DNA from: Pseudomonas sp. DY-1
GTDB lineage: Bacteria; Pseudomonadota; Gammaproteobacteria; Pseudomonadales; Pseudomonadaceae
NCBI RefSeq assembly: GCF_003626975.1
Contig: NZ_CP032616.1
Location: 4,874,001 to 4,938,000, forward strand
Direction of reading: 5' to 3'
DNA: 64,000 nucleotides
Both the position numbers and the translations under genes were made by a program. This document shows, in pieces, positions 10,126 through 21,281 of the stretch (the first letter of the stretch is position 1; the number at the start of each line of letters is the position of its first letter). The notes beneath the pieces were generated by a model. The model did not search any database. It saw only the letters and a program-made list of their open reading frames with translations, and had not been told where the DNA came from.

Positions 10126-11004
10126 TCAGCGGCGCACGCCACTGATGCGTACCCAGCCGTCCTTCTCTGCAGTAGGGTCGAGGTCGAAGGCGCCGGCATA
10201 GGCCGTGCGCACTTCCTCGGCCTGCTCGGCGAGGATGCCGGACAGCGCCAGGCGTCCGCCGGCTGCCACGAGGCTGGTGATCTGCGGCGCCAGCGAGACC
10301 AGCGGGCCGGCAAGGATATTCGCCACTACCACTTCGGCGGGTTTGGCTGGAAGGTCGGCCGGCAGGTAGACCGGGAAGCGCGCCGGGTCGATGCCGTTGC
10401 GCGAGGCATTGTCGCGGGAGGCTTCCAGGGCTTGCGGGTCGATGTCGGTGCCGACTGCCTGGCGCGCACCCAGGAGCAGCGCGGCGATGGCGAGGATGCC
10501 CGAGCCGCAGCCGAAATCCAGTACTTCGCAGCCGTCGAGGTCCTGGCCATCGAGCCATTCCAGGCAGAGGGCGGTGGTTGGATGCGTGCCAGTGCCGAAC
10601 GCCAGGCCCGGGTCCAGCAGGAGGTTCACCGCGCCCGGCTCGGGGGCGTCGTGCCAGCTCGGTACGATCCACAGGCGGCGGCCGAAGCGCATGGGCTGGA
10701 AGTTGTCCATCCAGCTGCGTTCCCAGTCCTGGTCTTCGATGCGCTCGATCTGGTGCTCCGGTAGCGCGCCGCCGGTCAGCAGTTCCAGGTGCGCCACCAG
10801 GTTGGCTTCGTCGGTATCGGCCTCGAACAGGGCGAGCAGATGGGTATTGGACCAGAGTGGGGTGGTCCCCAGGTCCGGTTCGAAGATCGGTTGATCTTCG
10901 GCGTCCATGAAGGTTACCGAGACAGCGCCCACTTCCAGCAGGGCGTCCTCGTAGGTTTCCGCCTGTTCCGGGGTGATGGCGAGTCGAACTTGTAACCAGG
11001 GCAT
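10126..11004 (-). CDS. prmA: Ribosomal protein L11 methyltransferase
   Basis: SAM-dependent trimethylation of L11 (N-terminal amine and Lys side chains), cytosolic. It has 292 residues: an N-terminal L11-recognition domain ([11 protein letters not shown]...), a linker, and a Rossmann methyltransferase domain with motif [19 protein letters not shown] and NILAGPL. The start at 11004 matches the family N-terminus; 26 in-frame codons upstream are excluded because they would overlap the accC terminator. It lies 49 nt upstream of the DUF3426 gene on the same strand. Confidence 0.96.
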   Translation of the reverse strand: MPWLQVRLAITPEQAETYEDALLEVGAVSVTFMDAEDQPIFEPDLGTTPLWSNTHLLALFEADTDEANLVAHLELLTGGALPEHQIERIEDQDWERSWMDNFQPMRFGRRLWIVPSWHDAPEPGAVNLLLDPGLAFGTGTHPTTALCLEWLDGQDLDGCEVLDFGCGSGILAIAALLLGARQAVGTDIDPQALEASRDNASRNGIDPARFPVYLPADLPAKPAEVVVANILAGPLVSLAPQITSLVAAGGRLALSGILAEQAEEVRTAYAGAFDLDPTAEKDGWVRISGVRR

Positions 11005-11071
11005 GACGGGACCTCTTGAAAATTCAGCGTGCACATGCGGCAGGCGCGCAAGCTTACTTGAGCACAGGCCG

Positions 11072-11107
11072 GAAAAACACAAGGGCCGCCATATGGCAGC
11101 CCCTGTG
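11072..11107 (-). terminator. Rho-independent terminator of the aroQ-accB-accC operon
   Basis: Near-perfect 30-nt hairpin (CACAGGGG arm against CCCTTGTG, centred on GCCATATGGC) followed by GTTTTTCC on the minus strand, 22 nt after the accC stop. Confidence 0.85.
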
Positions 11108-11129
11108 ATCGTGGATCAGGCACCCTGAA

Positions 11130-12479
11130 TCAGTGCTTGTCCATGCCGAGTTTCTTTTCCAGGTAGTGGATGTTGATGCCACCCTTGCAGAAACCCTTGT
11201 CGCGAGTGAGGTTGCGGTGCAGCGGGATGTTGGTCTTGATGCCGTCAACGACAATCTCGTCCAGCGCATTGCGCATGCGCGCCATGGCTTCGTCGCGGTC
11301 CTTGCCGTAGGTAATCAGCTTGCCGATTAGCGAGTCGTAGTTCGGCGGAACCGCGTAGCCGCTGTACAGGTGCGAATCGACGCGAACGCCGTTGCCGCCT
11401 GGGGCGTGGAAGTAGGTCACCTTGCCAGGGCTCGGCATGAAGTTGTCCGGGTCTTCGGCGTTGATCCGGCATTCCAGCGCATGGCCACGGATGACGACGT
11501 CGTCCTGCTTGATCGACAGCTTGTTGCCAGCGGCGATGCTGAGCATTTCCTTGACGATGTCGATGCCGGTGACCATTTCGGTGACCGGGTGCTCCACCTG
11601 CACGCGAGTGTTCATCTCGATGAAGTAGAAGCGACCGTTCTCGTAGAGGAACTCAAAGGTGCCAGCGCCGCGGTAGCCGATTTCGATGCAGGCCTGGACG
11701 CAGCGGTCCAGTACTTCGGCGCGGGCCTTCTCGTCGATACCCGGGGCTGGGGCTTCTTCCAGCACCTTCTGGTGGCGGCGCTGCAGGGAGCAGTCGCGGT
11801 CACCCAGGTGGATGGCATTGCCCTGGCCGTCGGACAGGACCTGGACTTCGACGTGGCGCGGGTTGGTGAGGAACTTCTCCAGGTAGACCATGGAGTTGCC
11901 GAACGCGGCACCGGCTTCGGTGCGGGTCAGCTTGGCCGACTTGATCAGTTCTTCTTCCTCGTACACCACGCGCATGCCGCGACCACCACCGCCACCGGCG
12001 GCCTTGATGATCACCGGGTAGCCCACTTCACGGGCGATGGCCAGCGCGGTTTCCTCGTCTTCCGGCAGCGGGCCGTCGGAGCCCGGCACGGTCGGTACGC
12101 CGGCGCGCTTCATGGCGTCCTTGGCCGATACCTTGTCGCCCATCAGGCGAATGGTGTCGGCTTTCGGGCCGATGAAGGCGAAACCGGAGTTCTCCACCTG
12201 CTCGGCGAAGTCGGCGTTCTCGGCCAGGAAGCCGTAACCCGGGTGGATAGCAGTGGCGCCGGTTACTTCGGCGGCGCTGATGATCGCCGGGATGTTCAGG
12301 TAGGACTGGGCTGCCGAAGCCGGGCCGATGCAAACGGTCTCGTCGGCCAGGGACAGGTGCATCAGCTCACGGTCGGCCGTGGAATGCACCGCCACCGTCT
12401 TGATGCCCAGTTCCTTGCAGGCGCGCAGGATGCGCAGGGCGATCTCGCCACGGTTGGCGATCAGGACTTTTTCCAACAT
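11130..12479 (-). CDS. accC: Biotin carboxylase subunit of acetyl-CoA carboxylase
   Basis: ATP- and bicarbonate-dependent carboxylation of biotin on AccB, the first half-reaction of malonyl-CoA formation. The 449-residue ATP-grasp protein has [17 protein letters not shown] at the start, the Gly-rich loop [12 protein letters not shown], the [14 protein letters not shown] active-site motif, and the C-terminal biotin carboxylase domain. Full family length. It is the last gene of aroQ-accB-accC, 17 nt after accB, with a strong terminator downstream. Confidence 0.98.
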   Translation of the reverse strand: MLEKVLIANRGEIALRILRACKELGIKTVAVHSTADRELMHLSLADETVCIGPASAAQSYLNIPAIISAAEVTGATAIHPGYGFLAENADFAEQVENSGFAFIGPKADTIRLMGDKVSAKDAMKRAGVPTVPGSDGPLPEDEETALAIAREVGYPVIIKAAGGGGGRGMRVVYEEEELIKSAKLTRTEAGAAFGNSMVYLEKFLTNPRHVEVQVLSDGQGNAIHLGDRDCSLQRRHQKVLEEAPAPGIDEKARAEVLDRCVQACIEIGYRGAGTFEFLYENGRFYFIEMNTRVQVEHPVTEMVTGIDIVKEMLSIAAGNKLSIKQDDVVIRGHALECRINAEDPDNFMPSPGKVTYFHAPGGNGVRVDSHLYSGYAVPPNYDSLIGKLITYGKDRDEAMARMRNALDEIVVDGIKTNIPLHRNLTRDKGFCKGGINIHYLEKKLGMDKH

Positions 12480-12496
12480 CGCAGGCTCTCCGCGGT

Positions 12497-12961
12497 TCAG
12501 ACGATGGTGAACAGCGGCTGGTCGTACTCAACCGGCTGACCGTTTTCCACGAGGATGGACTCGATCACGCCACTGGCTTCGGCTTCGATGTGGTTCATCA
12601 TCTTCATGGCTTCGACGATGCAGAGGATGTCGCCTTTCTTCACGCTCTGGCCGACTTCGACGAAGTTGCCCGAGGTCGGGGAGGCGGCACGGTAGAAAGT
12701 GCCGACCATCGGAGAGCGCACGACGTTGCCGTTCAGCTTCGGTGCTGCCGGTGCAGCGGCTTCAGCTGCGGCGACCGGAGCGGCAGCGGCAACAGGTGCT
12801 GCTACCGGTGCCGGGGCGGCGGCGTAAACCGGCTGGGCCGCGAAGGCCTTGTTGCTGTGACGGCTGATGCGCACGGACTCTTCGCCCTCGCGGATCTCCA
12901 GTTCGTCGATACCGGACTCTTCCAGCAGTTCGATCAGTTTCTTGACTTTACGGATATCCAT
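12497..12961 (-). CDS. accB: Biotin carboxyl carrier protein of acetyl-CoA carboxylase
   Basis: Carries biotin between AccC and the carboxyltransferase AccAD. It has 154 residues: an N-terminal helical region ([17 protein letters not shown]), an Ala/Pro-rich flexible linker (about 45-78), and the C-terminal biotinyl domain with the EAMKM biotinylation motif (K120). Between aroQ (26 nt upstream) and accC, as in most gammaproteobacteria. Confidence 0.98.
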   Translation of the reverse strand: MDIRKVKKLIELLEESGIDELEIREGEESVRISRHSNKAFAAQPVYAAAPAPVAAPVAAAAPVAAAEAAAPAAPKLNGNVVRSPMVGTFYRAASPTSGNFVEVGQSVKKGDILCIVEAMKMMNHIEAEASGVIESILVENGQPVEYDQPLFTIV

Positions 12962-12987
12962 TAATCATCAACTCCCAAGGGGTGAGG

Positions 12988-13431
12988 TCAGGGGCGTTCA
13001 AGGTGTTCTAGCGCCGCGTCCAGGGCCAGGCGGTAGCCGGTGGCACCCAGACCGCAGATCACTCCTACTGCAACGTCGGAGAAGTAGGAGTGGTGGCGGA
13101 AAGGTTCCCGTTTGTGCACGTTGGACAGGTGCACTTCGATGAATGGGATGCTCACTGCGAGCAATGCGTCACGTAGGGCGACACTTGTATGCGTGAAAGC
13201 AGCAGGATTGATGATGATGAAGTCCACTCCTTCACCGCGGGCCGCATGAATCCGGTCGATGAGTTCGTACTCGGCATTGCTCTGCAGGTACATCAGGTGA
13301 TGGCCGGCCTCGCGAGCGCGGCGCTCCAGGCCCTGGTTGATCTCGGCCAGGGTCGTGGCCCCGTACTTATCGGGTTCGCGGGTGCCCAGCAGGTTGAGGT
13401 TGGGGCCGTGCAGGACGAGCAGGGTGGCCAT
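12988..13431 (-). CDS. aroQ: Type II 3-dehydroquinate dehydratase
   Basis: Dehydration of 3-dehydroquinate to 3-dehydroshikimate in the shikimate pathway; a cytosolic dodecamer in this family. The 147-residue protein shows [14 protein letters not shown] with the catalytic-loop Arg, the Tyr in [24 protein letters not shown] with the general-acid His, and FIEVHLSN. First gene of the operon with accB and accC. PAO1 has a second aroQ, so this copy corresponds to aroQ1. Confidence 0.97.
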   Translation of the reverse strand: MATLLVLHGPNLNLLGTREPDKYGATTLAEINQGLERRAREAGHHLMYLQSNAEYELIDRIHAARGEGVDFIIINPAAFTHTSVALRDALLAVSIPFIEVHLSNVHKREPFRHHSYFSDVAVGVICGLGATGYRLALDAALEHLERP

Positions 13432-13553
13432 GCTGTTTGTTCCTTATTGGAGGCCAGGCGGCACTATGCCGGACAGCGGAAAAGGCTGTCCAGTTGCCGA
13501 CAGTAATCGACAAGATGCCCGGTGTTTGCGGCAAATATATGACGTTGCATGCG

Positions 13554-15332
13554 TCAGCGCGACGCATTCGCCTGTTGCAGACGGGCGGCGAAGGCCTTGG
13601 CATCGACTTCACCTACGACACGCAGATCGGCCAATTCGTCACCCTTGCCGTTGAAGAACAGGATGGCCGGCGGCCCGAACAGCTTGTAGCGATCGAGCAG
13701 GGCGCGTTGTTCCGGATTGCTCTCGGTCATGTCGAAGCGGATAAGGCGGTAGCCGCCCAGCTGCGAGGTAACCTCCATGGCGGTAAGGACTTCACGCTCG
13801 ATCACCTTGCAACTAATGCACCAGTCGGCATACCAGTCCAGCAGCAGCGGCTGGCCAGAGCCTTTGGCCTCTGCGAGGACCCCGGTGAGTTCCACCGGAG
13901 TCTTGATCGTTTGCCATGCTCCGCTGGCCGGGGCGACGGACGGCGCACCAACCAGGTGCGCACGGCCGAGCGGACGCAACGGATCGGATTCTCCCTTGAG
14001 GGCGCCCGACCAGGCAGCCACTGCGTAGACCAGCAGGACCAGTCCTGCCAGTTGACCCAGGCGCTCGCGCGGAGCCTTGGGGGTGAATTCCAGGGCGCCG
14101 AGGAACAGCGCAACGCCGCCGGCAAGCAGGCCCCAGAGGCCCAATGCCAGGGGGCCGGGCAGGACGCGTTCGAGCATCCATACCGCTACCGCCAGCAGCA
14201 GCACGCCGAAGGCATTGCGTACGCTGACCATCCACTGGCCTGCCTTGGGCAGCAGGGCACCGCCGCCGGTGGCGAACAATACCAGCGGGGCGCCCATGCC
14301 CAGGCCGAGGGCGAAGAGCTTGAGGCCGCCTCCCAGGGCGTCGCCGCTTGCACTGATATAGAGCAGGGCTCCGGCCAGCGGCGCAGAGACGCAGGGCGAG
14401 ACCAGCAGGCTGGAGACCACGCCGAGCAGCGCGGCGCTCCAGATCGAGCCACCCTTGGTGCTGCCCGCCAGCGAATCCAGCGGGCCGCTGATGAAGCGCG
14501 GCAGGCGTAGTTCATAAAGGCCGAACATGGCCAACGCGAAGAGGGTGAAGAAGCCGGCGAAGGGCACCAGTACCCAGGGCGACTGCAAGCGTGCCTGCAG
14601 GTTGAGTTCGGCGCCGAACAACCCCATCAGCGCACCCAGCAGGGCAAAGCAGGCGGCCATCGGTAGGATGTAGGCCAACGAAAGCGTCAGGCCGCGTCCG
14701 CCGCCTGCCTTTCCGCGCAGTACCACGCCGGAAAGAATCGGCAGCATTGGCAGCACGCAGGGCGTGAAGGTCAGACCGAGGCCCGCGAGGAAGAACAGGG
14801 CCAGTTCGTGCCAGCCCCAGCCTGTGCCGGCGGTGCTGCTGCCCAAGGAGTCAATGCCGCTGCTGGCGCCACCCTCAGCCAGTTTGATGACCTCGGTCTC
14901 TGGCGGATAGCACAGGCCCTTGTCGGCGCACCCCTGGTAAGTCACTCGCAACTCGGTGGGGGCCTTGCGTGACGGGTCCACCGGCAGGTTGACGTCGGTG
15001 ACGCCGTAGTACACCTCGACGTCGCCGAAGTACTCGTCGGTCTTGTGCTTGCCGGCCGGCAGCACGGGCTGGCCCAGGCCGCTGTCGGCGGGCTCTGCGC
15101 GGAACTGGAAGCGGTGACGATAAAGGTAATAACCCTCGGCATTGGTGAAGCGCAGCTTCACCGAGGTGGGGCTGCTTTCCACGAGGCTGAGGCGGAAGGC
15201 CTCGCGAACCGGCAGGAAGTCTCCGCTGTTATTGAGGGAGGCACCCAGGGTCGGGCTCGGGCGGTTGTCCAGCAACCCTGCGGCGGCGGGCAGGGCCACC
15301 AGCAGAAAGATCAGGCTCAGCAGACGGCGCAT
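13554..15332 (-). CDS. dsbD: Thiol:disulfide interchange protein DsbD
   Basis: Moves electrons from cytoplasmic thioredoxin across the inner membrane to reduce periplasmic DsbC/DsbG and cytochrome-maturation partners. It has 592 residues: signal peptide (MRRLLSLIFLLVALPAAAG), N-terminal immunoglobulin-like DsbD-alpha domain with cysteines in GCADKGLCYPPE, eight-helix DsbD-beta domain with FTPCVLPM and SPCVSAPLAG cysteines, and C-terminal thioredoxin-like DsbD-gamma with DWYADWCISCKV. Named dipZ in some Pseudomonas annotations. It is separated from aroQ by 122 nt, so probably its own transcription unit. Confidence 0.96.
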   Translation of the reverse strand: MRRLLSLIFLLVALPAAAGLLDNRPSPTLGASLNNSGDFLPVREAFRLSLVESSPTSVKLRFTNAEGYYLYRHRFQFRAEPADSGLGQPVLPAGKHKTDEYFGDVEVYYGVTDVNLPVDPSRKAPTELRVTYQGCADKGLCYPPETEVIKLAEGGASSGIDSLGSSTAGTGWGWHELALFFLAGLGLTFTPCVLPMLPILSGVVLRGKAGGGRGLTLSLAYILPMAACFALLGALMGLFGAELNLQARLQSPWVLVPFAGFFTLFALAMFGLYELRLPRFISGPLDSLAGSTKGGSIWSAALLGVVSSLLVSPCVSAPLAGALLYISASGDALGGGLKLFALGLGMGAPLVLFATGGGALLPKAGQWMVSVRNAFGVLLLAVAVWMLERVLPGPLALGLWGLLAGGVALFLGALEFTPKAPRERLGQLAGLVLLVYAVAAWSGALKGESDPLRPLGRAHLVGAPSVAPASGAWQTIKTPVELTGVLAEAKGSGQPLLLDWYADWCISCKVIEREVLTAMEVTSQLGGYRLIRFDMTESNPEQRALLDRYKLFGPPAILFFNGKGDELADLRVVGEVDAKAFAARLQQANASR

Positions 15333-15526
15333 GGAGGTCTCTTGGGGCGGAAAACGCTCGCATCATAACGGACCTCGACGGCTTCCTGCAGGCTCCGGGC
15401 TGTAAGCGGTTTTGTCCTCAGAGCGAAAGGTCGTGCGGACGGTGCCTATAGGCATGATGGACTTCCGTACGCCACGCGGAATCGTCGGGCGATTGAATGG
15501 GCGCGACAATAGTTCGCGCCGTTTCG

Positions 15527-17491
15527 TCAGACGCGGAAGGCCTGCACGGCCGTGTGCAATTCACCCCCCAGGCGCAGCAGGCGTTCGCCTTGGCTGCGGC
15601 TTTCGTCAATGCGCGCGAGGTTGCTGCCGCCGAGCTGGTGGATCTGTTCGCTGTGGTCGCGGATTTCGCTGACTGCGCCGCTCTGCTGGGCAGTGGCGTC
15701 GGCAATCCGTTCGGCCATGCTGGCGATCGTGCGAATCGCACTGACCACTTCCACCAGTGCGCCGTCGGCGGCGGCGGCCTGTTCGGCGCTGGCTTCGGCA
15801 TGTTCGACCTGGATACGCATGGCGTCGACCGATTGCCGTGCAGCCTGCTGGAGGCGAGCGATCAGCTGCTGGATTTCAGCCGTGGCCCCCGCAGTGCGCT
15901 GGGAAAGGGAGCGCACTTCCTCGGCGACCACTGCGAAGCCGCGGCCCATTTCACCCGCCCGAGCGGCCTCGATGGCGGCGTTGAGCGCCAGCAGGTTGGT
16001 CTGCTCGGCGATGCCACGGATCACCGTCAGCACCTTGTCGATGGTTTCGGTCTCTTCCGCCAGGCGCTCCACGGCCTGGGCGTTGTTCTGCACTTCGCCC
16101 ACCAGTTGGTGAAGTCCGGCCAGGCTCTGGTCGATCACGCTCTGGCCCTGTTCCACGGCCAGACCGGCATCGCGGCTGGCATCGGCGGCCAGGCTGGCAT
16201 CGCCGGCCACCTGTTGGATGGTGTTTTCCAGTTCGCCCAGGGCATCGCGGATCTGTGCGGTGCCGCCCGCCTGGTCCTCGGCGCCGGCGTGGAGTCCGTT
16301 GTTCAGCTCGGCCAGGGTGCTGCTGCTGCCGGCGACTTTCTCGGCGTGCTGGCGAATGGTGCCCACCAGTTCGCCGAGATAGTCGCGCAGGCGATTGAGC
16401 GAGTCTTCGATGCGACGCAGGTCGAGCGTGCGGGAGCCCAGGGCTATGGGGCGGCTGAAATCGCCGGCGGCCCAGGCTCCCAGGGCGCTGACCAGACGCC
16501 CGAGCACCTGGGTCAGGCGGCGCTGGATGCGGTCGATGCACAGGGCGATGAGCAGAATCAGGCCGATCATCAGGCCTTGCATGACCCGCACTTCAGCCTG
16601 GATGCGACCGTGTTCGGCACGCACTTCGGGCTCCAGGGCGGCCAGCGCGGTTTGCAGGGCATCCACGCGCTGGGTGGTGGCGGCGGCGAGTTCGCTGCGC
16701 CGCTGGATCAGGTCGCGGGTGCGCGCCAGTTCGCCCGGATAACGCTTGAGCAGACCGGCCAGTTCACGCTTGAGGGCGATGCCGCGATCTTCGGTCTGGC
16801 TGGTTTCATTGCTGCTTTCCAGGCCCATCATCGCGGCGAAGTCATCGGCGGCCGAATTGCTGCTGTCGGCCACGCCGAGCAGGGGCAGTTGGTCCAGCCG
16901 GGCGCTGTCACGACCGAGTGCCTCCAGTTCGCGCTCGACGTCGGCGGCCAGTTCGTCGCGCCCGCTGGCCACCAGCTTCGCGCGGGCCTGGCTGAGGCGG
17001 TTGAGGTGCTGGGCGGCGGCGAACAAGGGGGCTCGATAATCGCTGGCAGGCGGCGAGCTGGCGGAGTCGGCGTACTGGGCGAGCTGGTCGAGGGAGCCGG
17101 CGATTTCCCGCTCGGCCTGGATCAGCAGGCCCTGGGGATCACCTGCCAGCTTGCCGGCTGCGAGCAGTTCGTCGCGCGTGAATTCGCGCAGCTCAACAAA
17201 GCTGGGGAGCAGGTCCTGGGTCAGTTCGCTCGGGAGCTGGGCGAGGCGTTGCTCCAGGCTGTCGATGCCCTGGGCGGCGGCACTGTGACGCAACGCATCG
17301 CCGCTGTTGAGGTAGGCCTGAACGTTGTCCACCACCTCACCCTGGAAACGCTGGGCCAGGTCCAGGTACTGCTCCATGAGTTGATAGGGGCGTTCAAGTG
17401 CCCGCTGCGACCACCAGAGCGTGGCTCCCAATGCCAGGCACACGGTGACCAGCAGCAAGGTAATGAGGTTGGTGAGCAGTTTCAGGCGCAT
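15527..17491 (-). CDS. ctpL: Methyl-accepting chemotaxis protein, CtpL-like
   Basis: 654-residue transducer: N-terminal membrane helix (about 7-29), a large all-helical periplasmic ligand domain (about 30-305, resembling the helical bimodular type), second membrane helix (about 306-325, [16 protein letters not shown]), HAMP, and the cytoplasmic MCP signalling domain with the conserved hairpin tip ([32 protein letters not shown]). By synteny (between dsbD and gcbA) it corresponds to PAO1 CtpL (PA4844), a receptor for chemotaxis to low phosphate. The name rests on position and architecture, not a direct alignment. Confidence 0.85.
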   Translation of the reverse strand: MRLKLLTNLITLLLVTVCLALGATLWWSQRALERPYQLMEQYLDLAQRFQGEVVDNVQAYLNSGDALRHSAAAQGIDSLEQRLAQLPSELTQDLLPSFVELREFTRDELLAAGKLAGDPQGLLIQAEREIAGSLDQLAQYADSASSPPASDYRAPLFAAAQHLNRLSQARAKLVASGRDELAADVERELEALGRDSARLDQLPLLGVADSSNSAADDFAAMMGLESSNETSQTEDRGIALKRELAGLLKRYPGELARTRDLIQRRSELAAATTQRVDALQTALAALEPEVRAEHGRIQAEVRVMQGLMIGLILLIALCIDRIQRRLTQVLGRLVSALGAWAAGDFSRPIALGSRTLDLRRIEDSLNRLRDYLGELVGTIRQHAEKVAGSSSTLAELNNGLHAGAEDQAGGTAQIRDALGELENTIQQVAGDASLAADASRDAGLAVEQGQSVIDQSLAGLHQLVGEVQNNAQAVERLAEETETIDKVLTVIRGIAEQTNLLALNAAIEAARAGEMGRGFAVVAEEVRSLSQRTAGATAEIQQLIARLQQAARQSVDAMRIQVEHAEASAEQAAAADGALVEVVSAIRTIASMAERIADATAQQSGAVSEIRDHSEQIHQLGGSNLARIDESRSQGERLLRLGGELHTAVQAFRV

Positions 17492-17565
17492 CGCGTCCTC
17501 GACAGACAGCTGAGGGGATGGCCAGATGATATTGCTGTTTGGTGACAGTCCCGTGACGACGGTTC

Positions 17566-19182
17566 TCAGTCGCGGTGCAGCTCAACCCGATTACGACCGC
17601 CGTGCTTGGCGCAATAGAGCGCTTCGTCCGCCTGCTTGGACAGCTGGTTGATATCGAGGTCGTCATGCAGTTGGGCAATACCGCAGCTGAAAGTGCAGGA
17701 CAGGTCGTGGGGCTGGGCCGGGTAGCGGATCTCCGCGAAGCGCCGGCGGATTTCCTCCAGCACGCGATGGGCCGCGTCGAGATCGGTATCCGGCAGGACC
17801 ACCGCGAATTCCTCGCCACCGTAGCGGCCGATATGGTCGGTCTTGCGCAGGCGCTGCTTGAGGAACAGCGCAAGGCTCTTGATCACCCGGTCGCCCATGG
17901 GATGGCCATAGGTGTCGTTGACCTTCTTGAAGTGATCGATATCGAGCATGGCGAAGCACAGCGGCTTGCCTTCCCGGCGGGCGCGGGAGCAGGCGTCCTC
18001 CAGCAGTTGCAGCGTATGGGTGTGATTGAACAGCCCGGTGAGGCTGTCGCGCACCATGCGTGCCTTCAGGCTGCGAGCCCGCTTGGCGCGAGTACGGACC
18101 GTCGCGATCAGGTGGCGCGGCTTGATCGGCTTGGTCAGAAAGTCGTCGCCGCCTTCGCTCATCGCATCCAGCTGTTTGTTGAGGTCATCCTCCGCCGACA
18201 GGTAGATGATCGGCACGCTTACATAGCGCTCGTGCTGGCGAATCACCTTGGCCAGCTCGGTACCCAGGCATTCGGGCATGTACATGTCGAGGATGATCAG
18301 GTCCGGCTGGAATTCGGCCAGGGCCAGCAGGGTCTTCACCGGCTCGGTGATGACGCGGGTGACGATGCCGGCGGAGTTGAGGATCAGCTCGGTGTGGGTG
18401 GCCTGGGCGCGGGAGTCGTCCACCACCAGCACCTTGAAGGGATCGTAGTGGGCGGTGCGGGTCAGGGTTTCCAGTTTTTCCAGCAGGCTGGAGGCATCCA
18501 GGGCGCCGGTGAAAAATTCCTGGCCGCCGGCACGCACTGCTGCCAGGCGCGTTGGTGCATCCGCTTCTTCATGGCTGAAGAAAATGATCGGCAGCTTCTG
18601 CTCCAGCCCTTGCTGGGCTTCGCGTGCCAGATCCAGGCCCTTGCCGGGGCCGGAAAAGTCTACTTCCAGCACGATCGCAGCCGGATGCCGTTCGGCCATG
18701 GCCGAGCGGAAGGCGTTGGCGCTCTCGCAGAGCTGGGCGTTGAGGCCGAAGAACTCCAGTTGCTGGGTCAGGCGTTCGGCACGGTCCTCGCTTTGCAGAG
18801 CCAGGTACACCGGCTTGCGCAAGGGCGGAAGGAAGGTCTGCTCGAACTGGTCGCCATGCCGCAACCCGGTGCGCGACAGGCGCTGCATCAACAGGCTGAG
18901 TTCGGTGATCAGGTCGCTGGACAGCCGGCCGCGATTCTCTTCCACGCCACGCAAGCATCTGCCAATGGCCACGGCCAGGCGCGTGTGCTCCGGCTGTTCG
19001 AAGCGTTCGGCGTAGCGCTGCAGGTTGAGGCTGGCCTCGGCCAGCTCGGTCATGCAGGCCGTGCTCCACTCGCTGCGTTGCAGGCGCTGCCAGATCTCCA
19101 GAACATGCCGCGCCTGGTTGATTACTCGCTGGGCGAAGTGGTTCTTGAGTCGGTCGCGGCTGGGATCTTCGTGCTCGGTCAT
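17566..19182 (-). CDS. gcbA: Response regulator diguanylate cyclase GcbA
   Basis: 538 residues. An N-terminal helical region (1-120) precedes a degenerate receiver-like domain, a second receiver with the phospho-acceptor in [10 protein letters not shown] (about residue 300), and a C-terminal GGDEF domain with the intact active site [10 protein letters not shown] and an RKTD inhibitory I-site. It should make cyclic di-GMP from two GTP. The matching PAO1 gene PA4843 (gcbA) affects attachment, motility and dispersal. The start at 19182 gives the expected length; an in-frame upstream start at 19233 would add 17 residues. It diverges from the DUF2333 gene. Confidence 0.92.
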   Translation of the reverse strand: MTEHEDPSRDRLKNHFAQRVINQARHVLEIWQRLQRSEWSTACMTELAEASLNLQRYAERFEQPEHTRLAVAIGRCLRGVEENRGRLSSDLITELSLLMQRLSRTGLRHGDQFEQTFLPPLRKPVYLALQSEDRAERLTQQLEFFGLNAQLCESANAFRSAMAERHPAAIVLEVDFSGPGKGLDLAREAQQGLEQKLPIIFFSHEEADAPTRLAAVRAGGQEFFTGALDASSLLEKLETLTRTAHYDPFKVLVVDDSRAQATHTELILNSAGIVTRVITEPVKTLLALAEFQPDLIILDMYMPECLGTELAKVIRQHERYVSVPIIYLSAEDDLNKQLDAMSEGGDDFLTKPIKPRHLIATVRTRAKRARSLKARMVRDSLTGLFNHTHTLQLLEDACSRARREGKPLCFAMLDIDHFKKVNDTYGHPMGDRVIKSLALFLKQRLRKTDHIGRYGGEEFAVVLPDTDLDAAHRVLEEIRRRFAEIRYPAQPHDLSCTFSCGIAQLHDDLDINQLSKQADEALYCAKHGGRNRVELHRD

Positions 19183-19464
19183 GGCCGGGGATGTCGCCTG
19201 GAGACGATCTAGATGATGGCGCCATGCTATCACCTTGTAGGCGGTACGCCAGTGCCATCTGTCCCGATTTTGCGGGGTACGTCAGGTAAATACCGTCAGC
19301 AAGTCGCCAAGGCCCCGGAAACACCGCGTGCACCGGCGGTTGGTTTGGTTCGCGGGCACTGCGCCGCGCCTGCGCATCACTTATAGTGCAGGACTTGGCC
19401 GCAACGCTCCGGGCGTAACGCGGTCGAACCTATCCGTGCTGATCGAAATTCGAAGGACACTGCC

Positions 19465-20535
19465 ATGCTGGACTGGAAGAAGCGTATGGGCGATGCGCGT
19501 GAGCGCGTCGATGATTCGGTTGACGATGTACGCAGCTACCTCGGTGGCATCTGGCTGAGTCGTGCCCTTGGCAGCCTGCTGGCGATCTACCTGCTCGCCT
19601 GTGTCGTGGTGGGTTGGTACTGGAGCAGCGAGCCCGATCTCTTCCCAGTGCAGCAGAACGCCCAGGCAGCCGCCGAGCGTGCCGGCCGGCAGATGGTCAG
19701 TGGCTACACCACCGTGGAAACCCTGAAGACCGTGGGGCAGACCCTGCTCGACAAGAGCGGCGGTTACCTCTCCAACGACCTCGCCCCACCCGGTCTCTGG
19801 CTGGACAATATGCCCAGCTGGGAATACGGCGTACTGGTGCAGGTGCGCGACCTGTCCCGCGCCCTGCGTAAGGACTTCGCTCGCTCCCAGTCGCAGTCCA
19901 CCGAGGATCCGGACCTGGCCAAGGCCGAGCCGCGCTTCAACTTCGACAACAAGAGCTGGGCGCTGCCCGCGTCCGAGTCCGAGTACAAGGAAGGCATCCG
20001 TTCGCTGGACCGCTACCTGGCGCGCCTGTCCGATCCCAAGCAACCCAGCGCACAGTTCTATACCCGTGCCGACAACCTGAACAACTGGTTGGGCGACGTC
20101 GCCACTCGCCTCGGTTCGCTGTCCCAGCGCCTGTCCGCCAGCGTTGGCCGGGTGCGCTTGAACACCGACATCAGCCCGGAAGCCGCCGCCGCCACCGGCA
20201 AGGTGCCGGAGGTGAGCGAGGAGATCGTCGAGACGCCCTGGCTGCAGATCGACAACGTCTTCTATGAAGCCCGCGGCCAGGCCTGGGCGCTGTCCCACAT
20301 CCTGCGCGCCATCGAAGTCGACTTCGCCGACGTGCTGGCGAAGAAGAACGCCACCATCAGCGTGCGCCAGATCATCCGTGAACTGGAGGCCGCCCAGGAG
20401 CCCCTGTGGAGCCCGATGGTGCTCAACGGCAGCGGCTATGGCGTGCTGGCCAACCACTCGCTGGTGATGGCCAACTACATCTCCCGTGCCAACGCCGCTG
20501 TAATCGACCTCCGTCAGTTGCTGGAGCAGGGCTGA
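19465..20535 (+). CDS. DUF2333 family membrane-anchored protein
   Basis: 356 residues of unknown function. One N-terminal membrane helix (about 32-52, ALGSLLAIYLLACVVVGWYW) follows a short charged cytoplasmic segment; the remainder should be periplasmic and largely helical. The ATG at 19465 follows a GAAGGA Shine-Dalgarno. The stop codon overlaps the NUDIX start (TGATG), so the two are translationally coupled. PAO1 has the same pair at this position (PA4842-PA4841). A possible -10 (TATAGT) lies near 19382. Confidence 0.88.
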   Translation: MLDWKKRMGDARERVDDSVDDVRSYLGGIWLSRALGSLLAIYLLACVVVGWYWSSEPDLFPVQQNAQAAAERAGRQMVSGYTTVETLKTVGQTLLDKSGGYLSNDLAPPGLWLDNMPSWEYGVLVQVRDLSRALRKDFARSQSQSTEDPDLAKAEPRFNFDNKSWALPASESEYKEGIRSLDRYLARLSDPKQPSAQFYTRADNLNNWLGDVATRLGSLSQRLSASVGRVRLNTDISPEAAAATGKVPEVSEEIVETPWLQIDNVFYEARGQAWALSHILRAIEVDFADVLAKKNATISVRQIIRELEAAQEPLWSPMVLNGSGYGVLANHSLVMANYISRANAAVIDLRQLLEQG

Positions 20536-21062
20536 TGGCCATGGACGATCGCGAGGCGGCCCATCGCGCCGCCTCCGACGCCGAGCAAGTGGCCTGGGTC
20601 GATGAGCAGGATCGCCCCCTCGGCGGCCTGCCCCGCGCCCAGCTGAGAGAGCGCGGATTGATTTCCCGAGGCACGTTCATTCTCCTGTTCAACTCCGCCG
20701 GCCAGCTCTGCGTGCATCGCCGCACGCTGAGCAAGGCGCTTTATCCGGGCTATTGGGATGTGGCTGCCGGCGGCATGGTGCAGGAAGGTGAGGGCTACGC
20801 CGAATCGGCGGCCCGTGAGCTGGAAGAAGAGCTCGGCGTTGGCGGGGTTTCGCTGCGCGAGCATGGCCGCTTCTATTTCGACGAGCCGGGCAATCGTCTC
20901 TGGGGCGCGGTGTTCTCCGTCGTCTCCGATGCACCGCTGAAGTTGCAGCCGGAAGAGGTGATGGAGGCACGCTTCATGTCGGTGGATGAGGCGCTTTCCC
21001 TGACTCCTTGCTGCCCGGACTCCCTCAAGGCGTTACAGCTTTACCTGGCATCACATACGTGA
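20535..21062 (+). CDS. NUDIX hydrolase
   Basis: 175 residues with a complete Nudix box, GMVQEGEGYAESAAR then ELEEELGV, matching GX5EX7REUXEEXGU, so the Mg-binding glutamates are present. The N-terminal AWVDEQDRPLGGLPRAQLRERGLISR resembles the YfcD/isopentenyl-isomerase-like branch. It hydrolyses a nucleoside diphosphate linked to some moiety; the substrate is unknown. The start at 20535 overlaps the DUF2333 stop by one base. Confidence 0.92.
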   Translation: MAMDDREAAHRAASDAEQVAWVDEQDRPLGGLPRAQLRERGLISRGTFILLFNSAGQLCVHRRTLSKALYPGYWDVAAGGMVQEGEGYAESAARELEEELGVGGVSLREHGRFYFDEPGNRLWGAVFSVVSDAPLKLQPEEVMEARFMSVDEALSLTPCCPDSLKALQLYLASHT

Positions 21063-21070
21063 ATGCTCCG

Positions 21071-21119
21071 GTAGGAGCCCGCTTGCTGGCGACCCCTTCG
21101 CGAGCAAGCTCGCTCCTAC
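21071..21119. repeat. REP-like palindromic repeat
   Basis: Starts GTAGGAGC and ends GCTCCTAC with GAGCAAGCTCGC inside: the typical Pseudomonas REP arrangement. Immediately 3' of the NUDIX gene. Confidence 0.65.
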
Positions 21120-21262
21120 CAGGGGGGGTAGTCGTTCCCGCTTGGCCAAAGGCCCGCCCCAAACCCGCGTCAGGCGTGGGTTTGTGCAGAATCTCGGACC
21201 CTTTCGTGCGGGATGCTGCACGAGGTCGCCAATCTGTCGATCAATGGCGCATTTTCGTACTT

Positions 21263-21281
21263 AGCATTCGCTGCGAATGCT
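21263..21281. promoter_or_regulatory. Perfect 19-bp palindrome, candidate operator
   Basis: AGCATTCGCTGCGAATGCT is a 9+1+9 perfect inverted repeat ending just before TGATAAATTT. It lies about 120 nt upstream of the SUI1 start, a position and symmetry suited to a dimeric repressor site overlapping a promoter. No regulator is identified. Confidence 0.4.
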
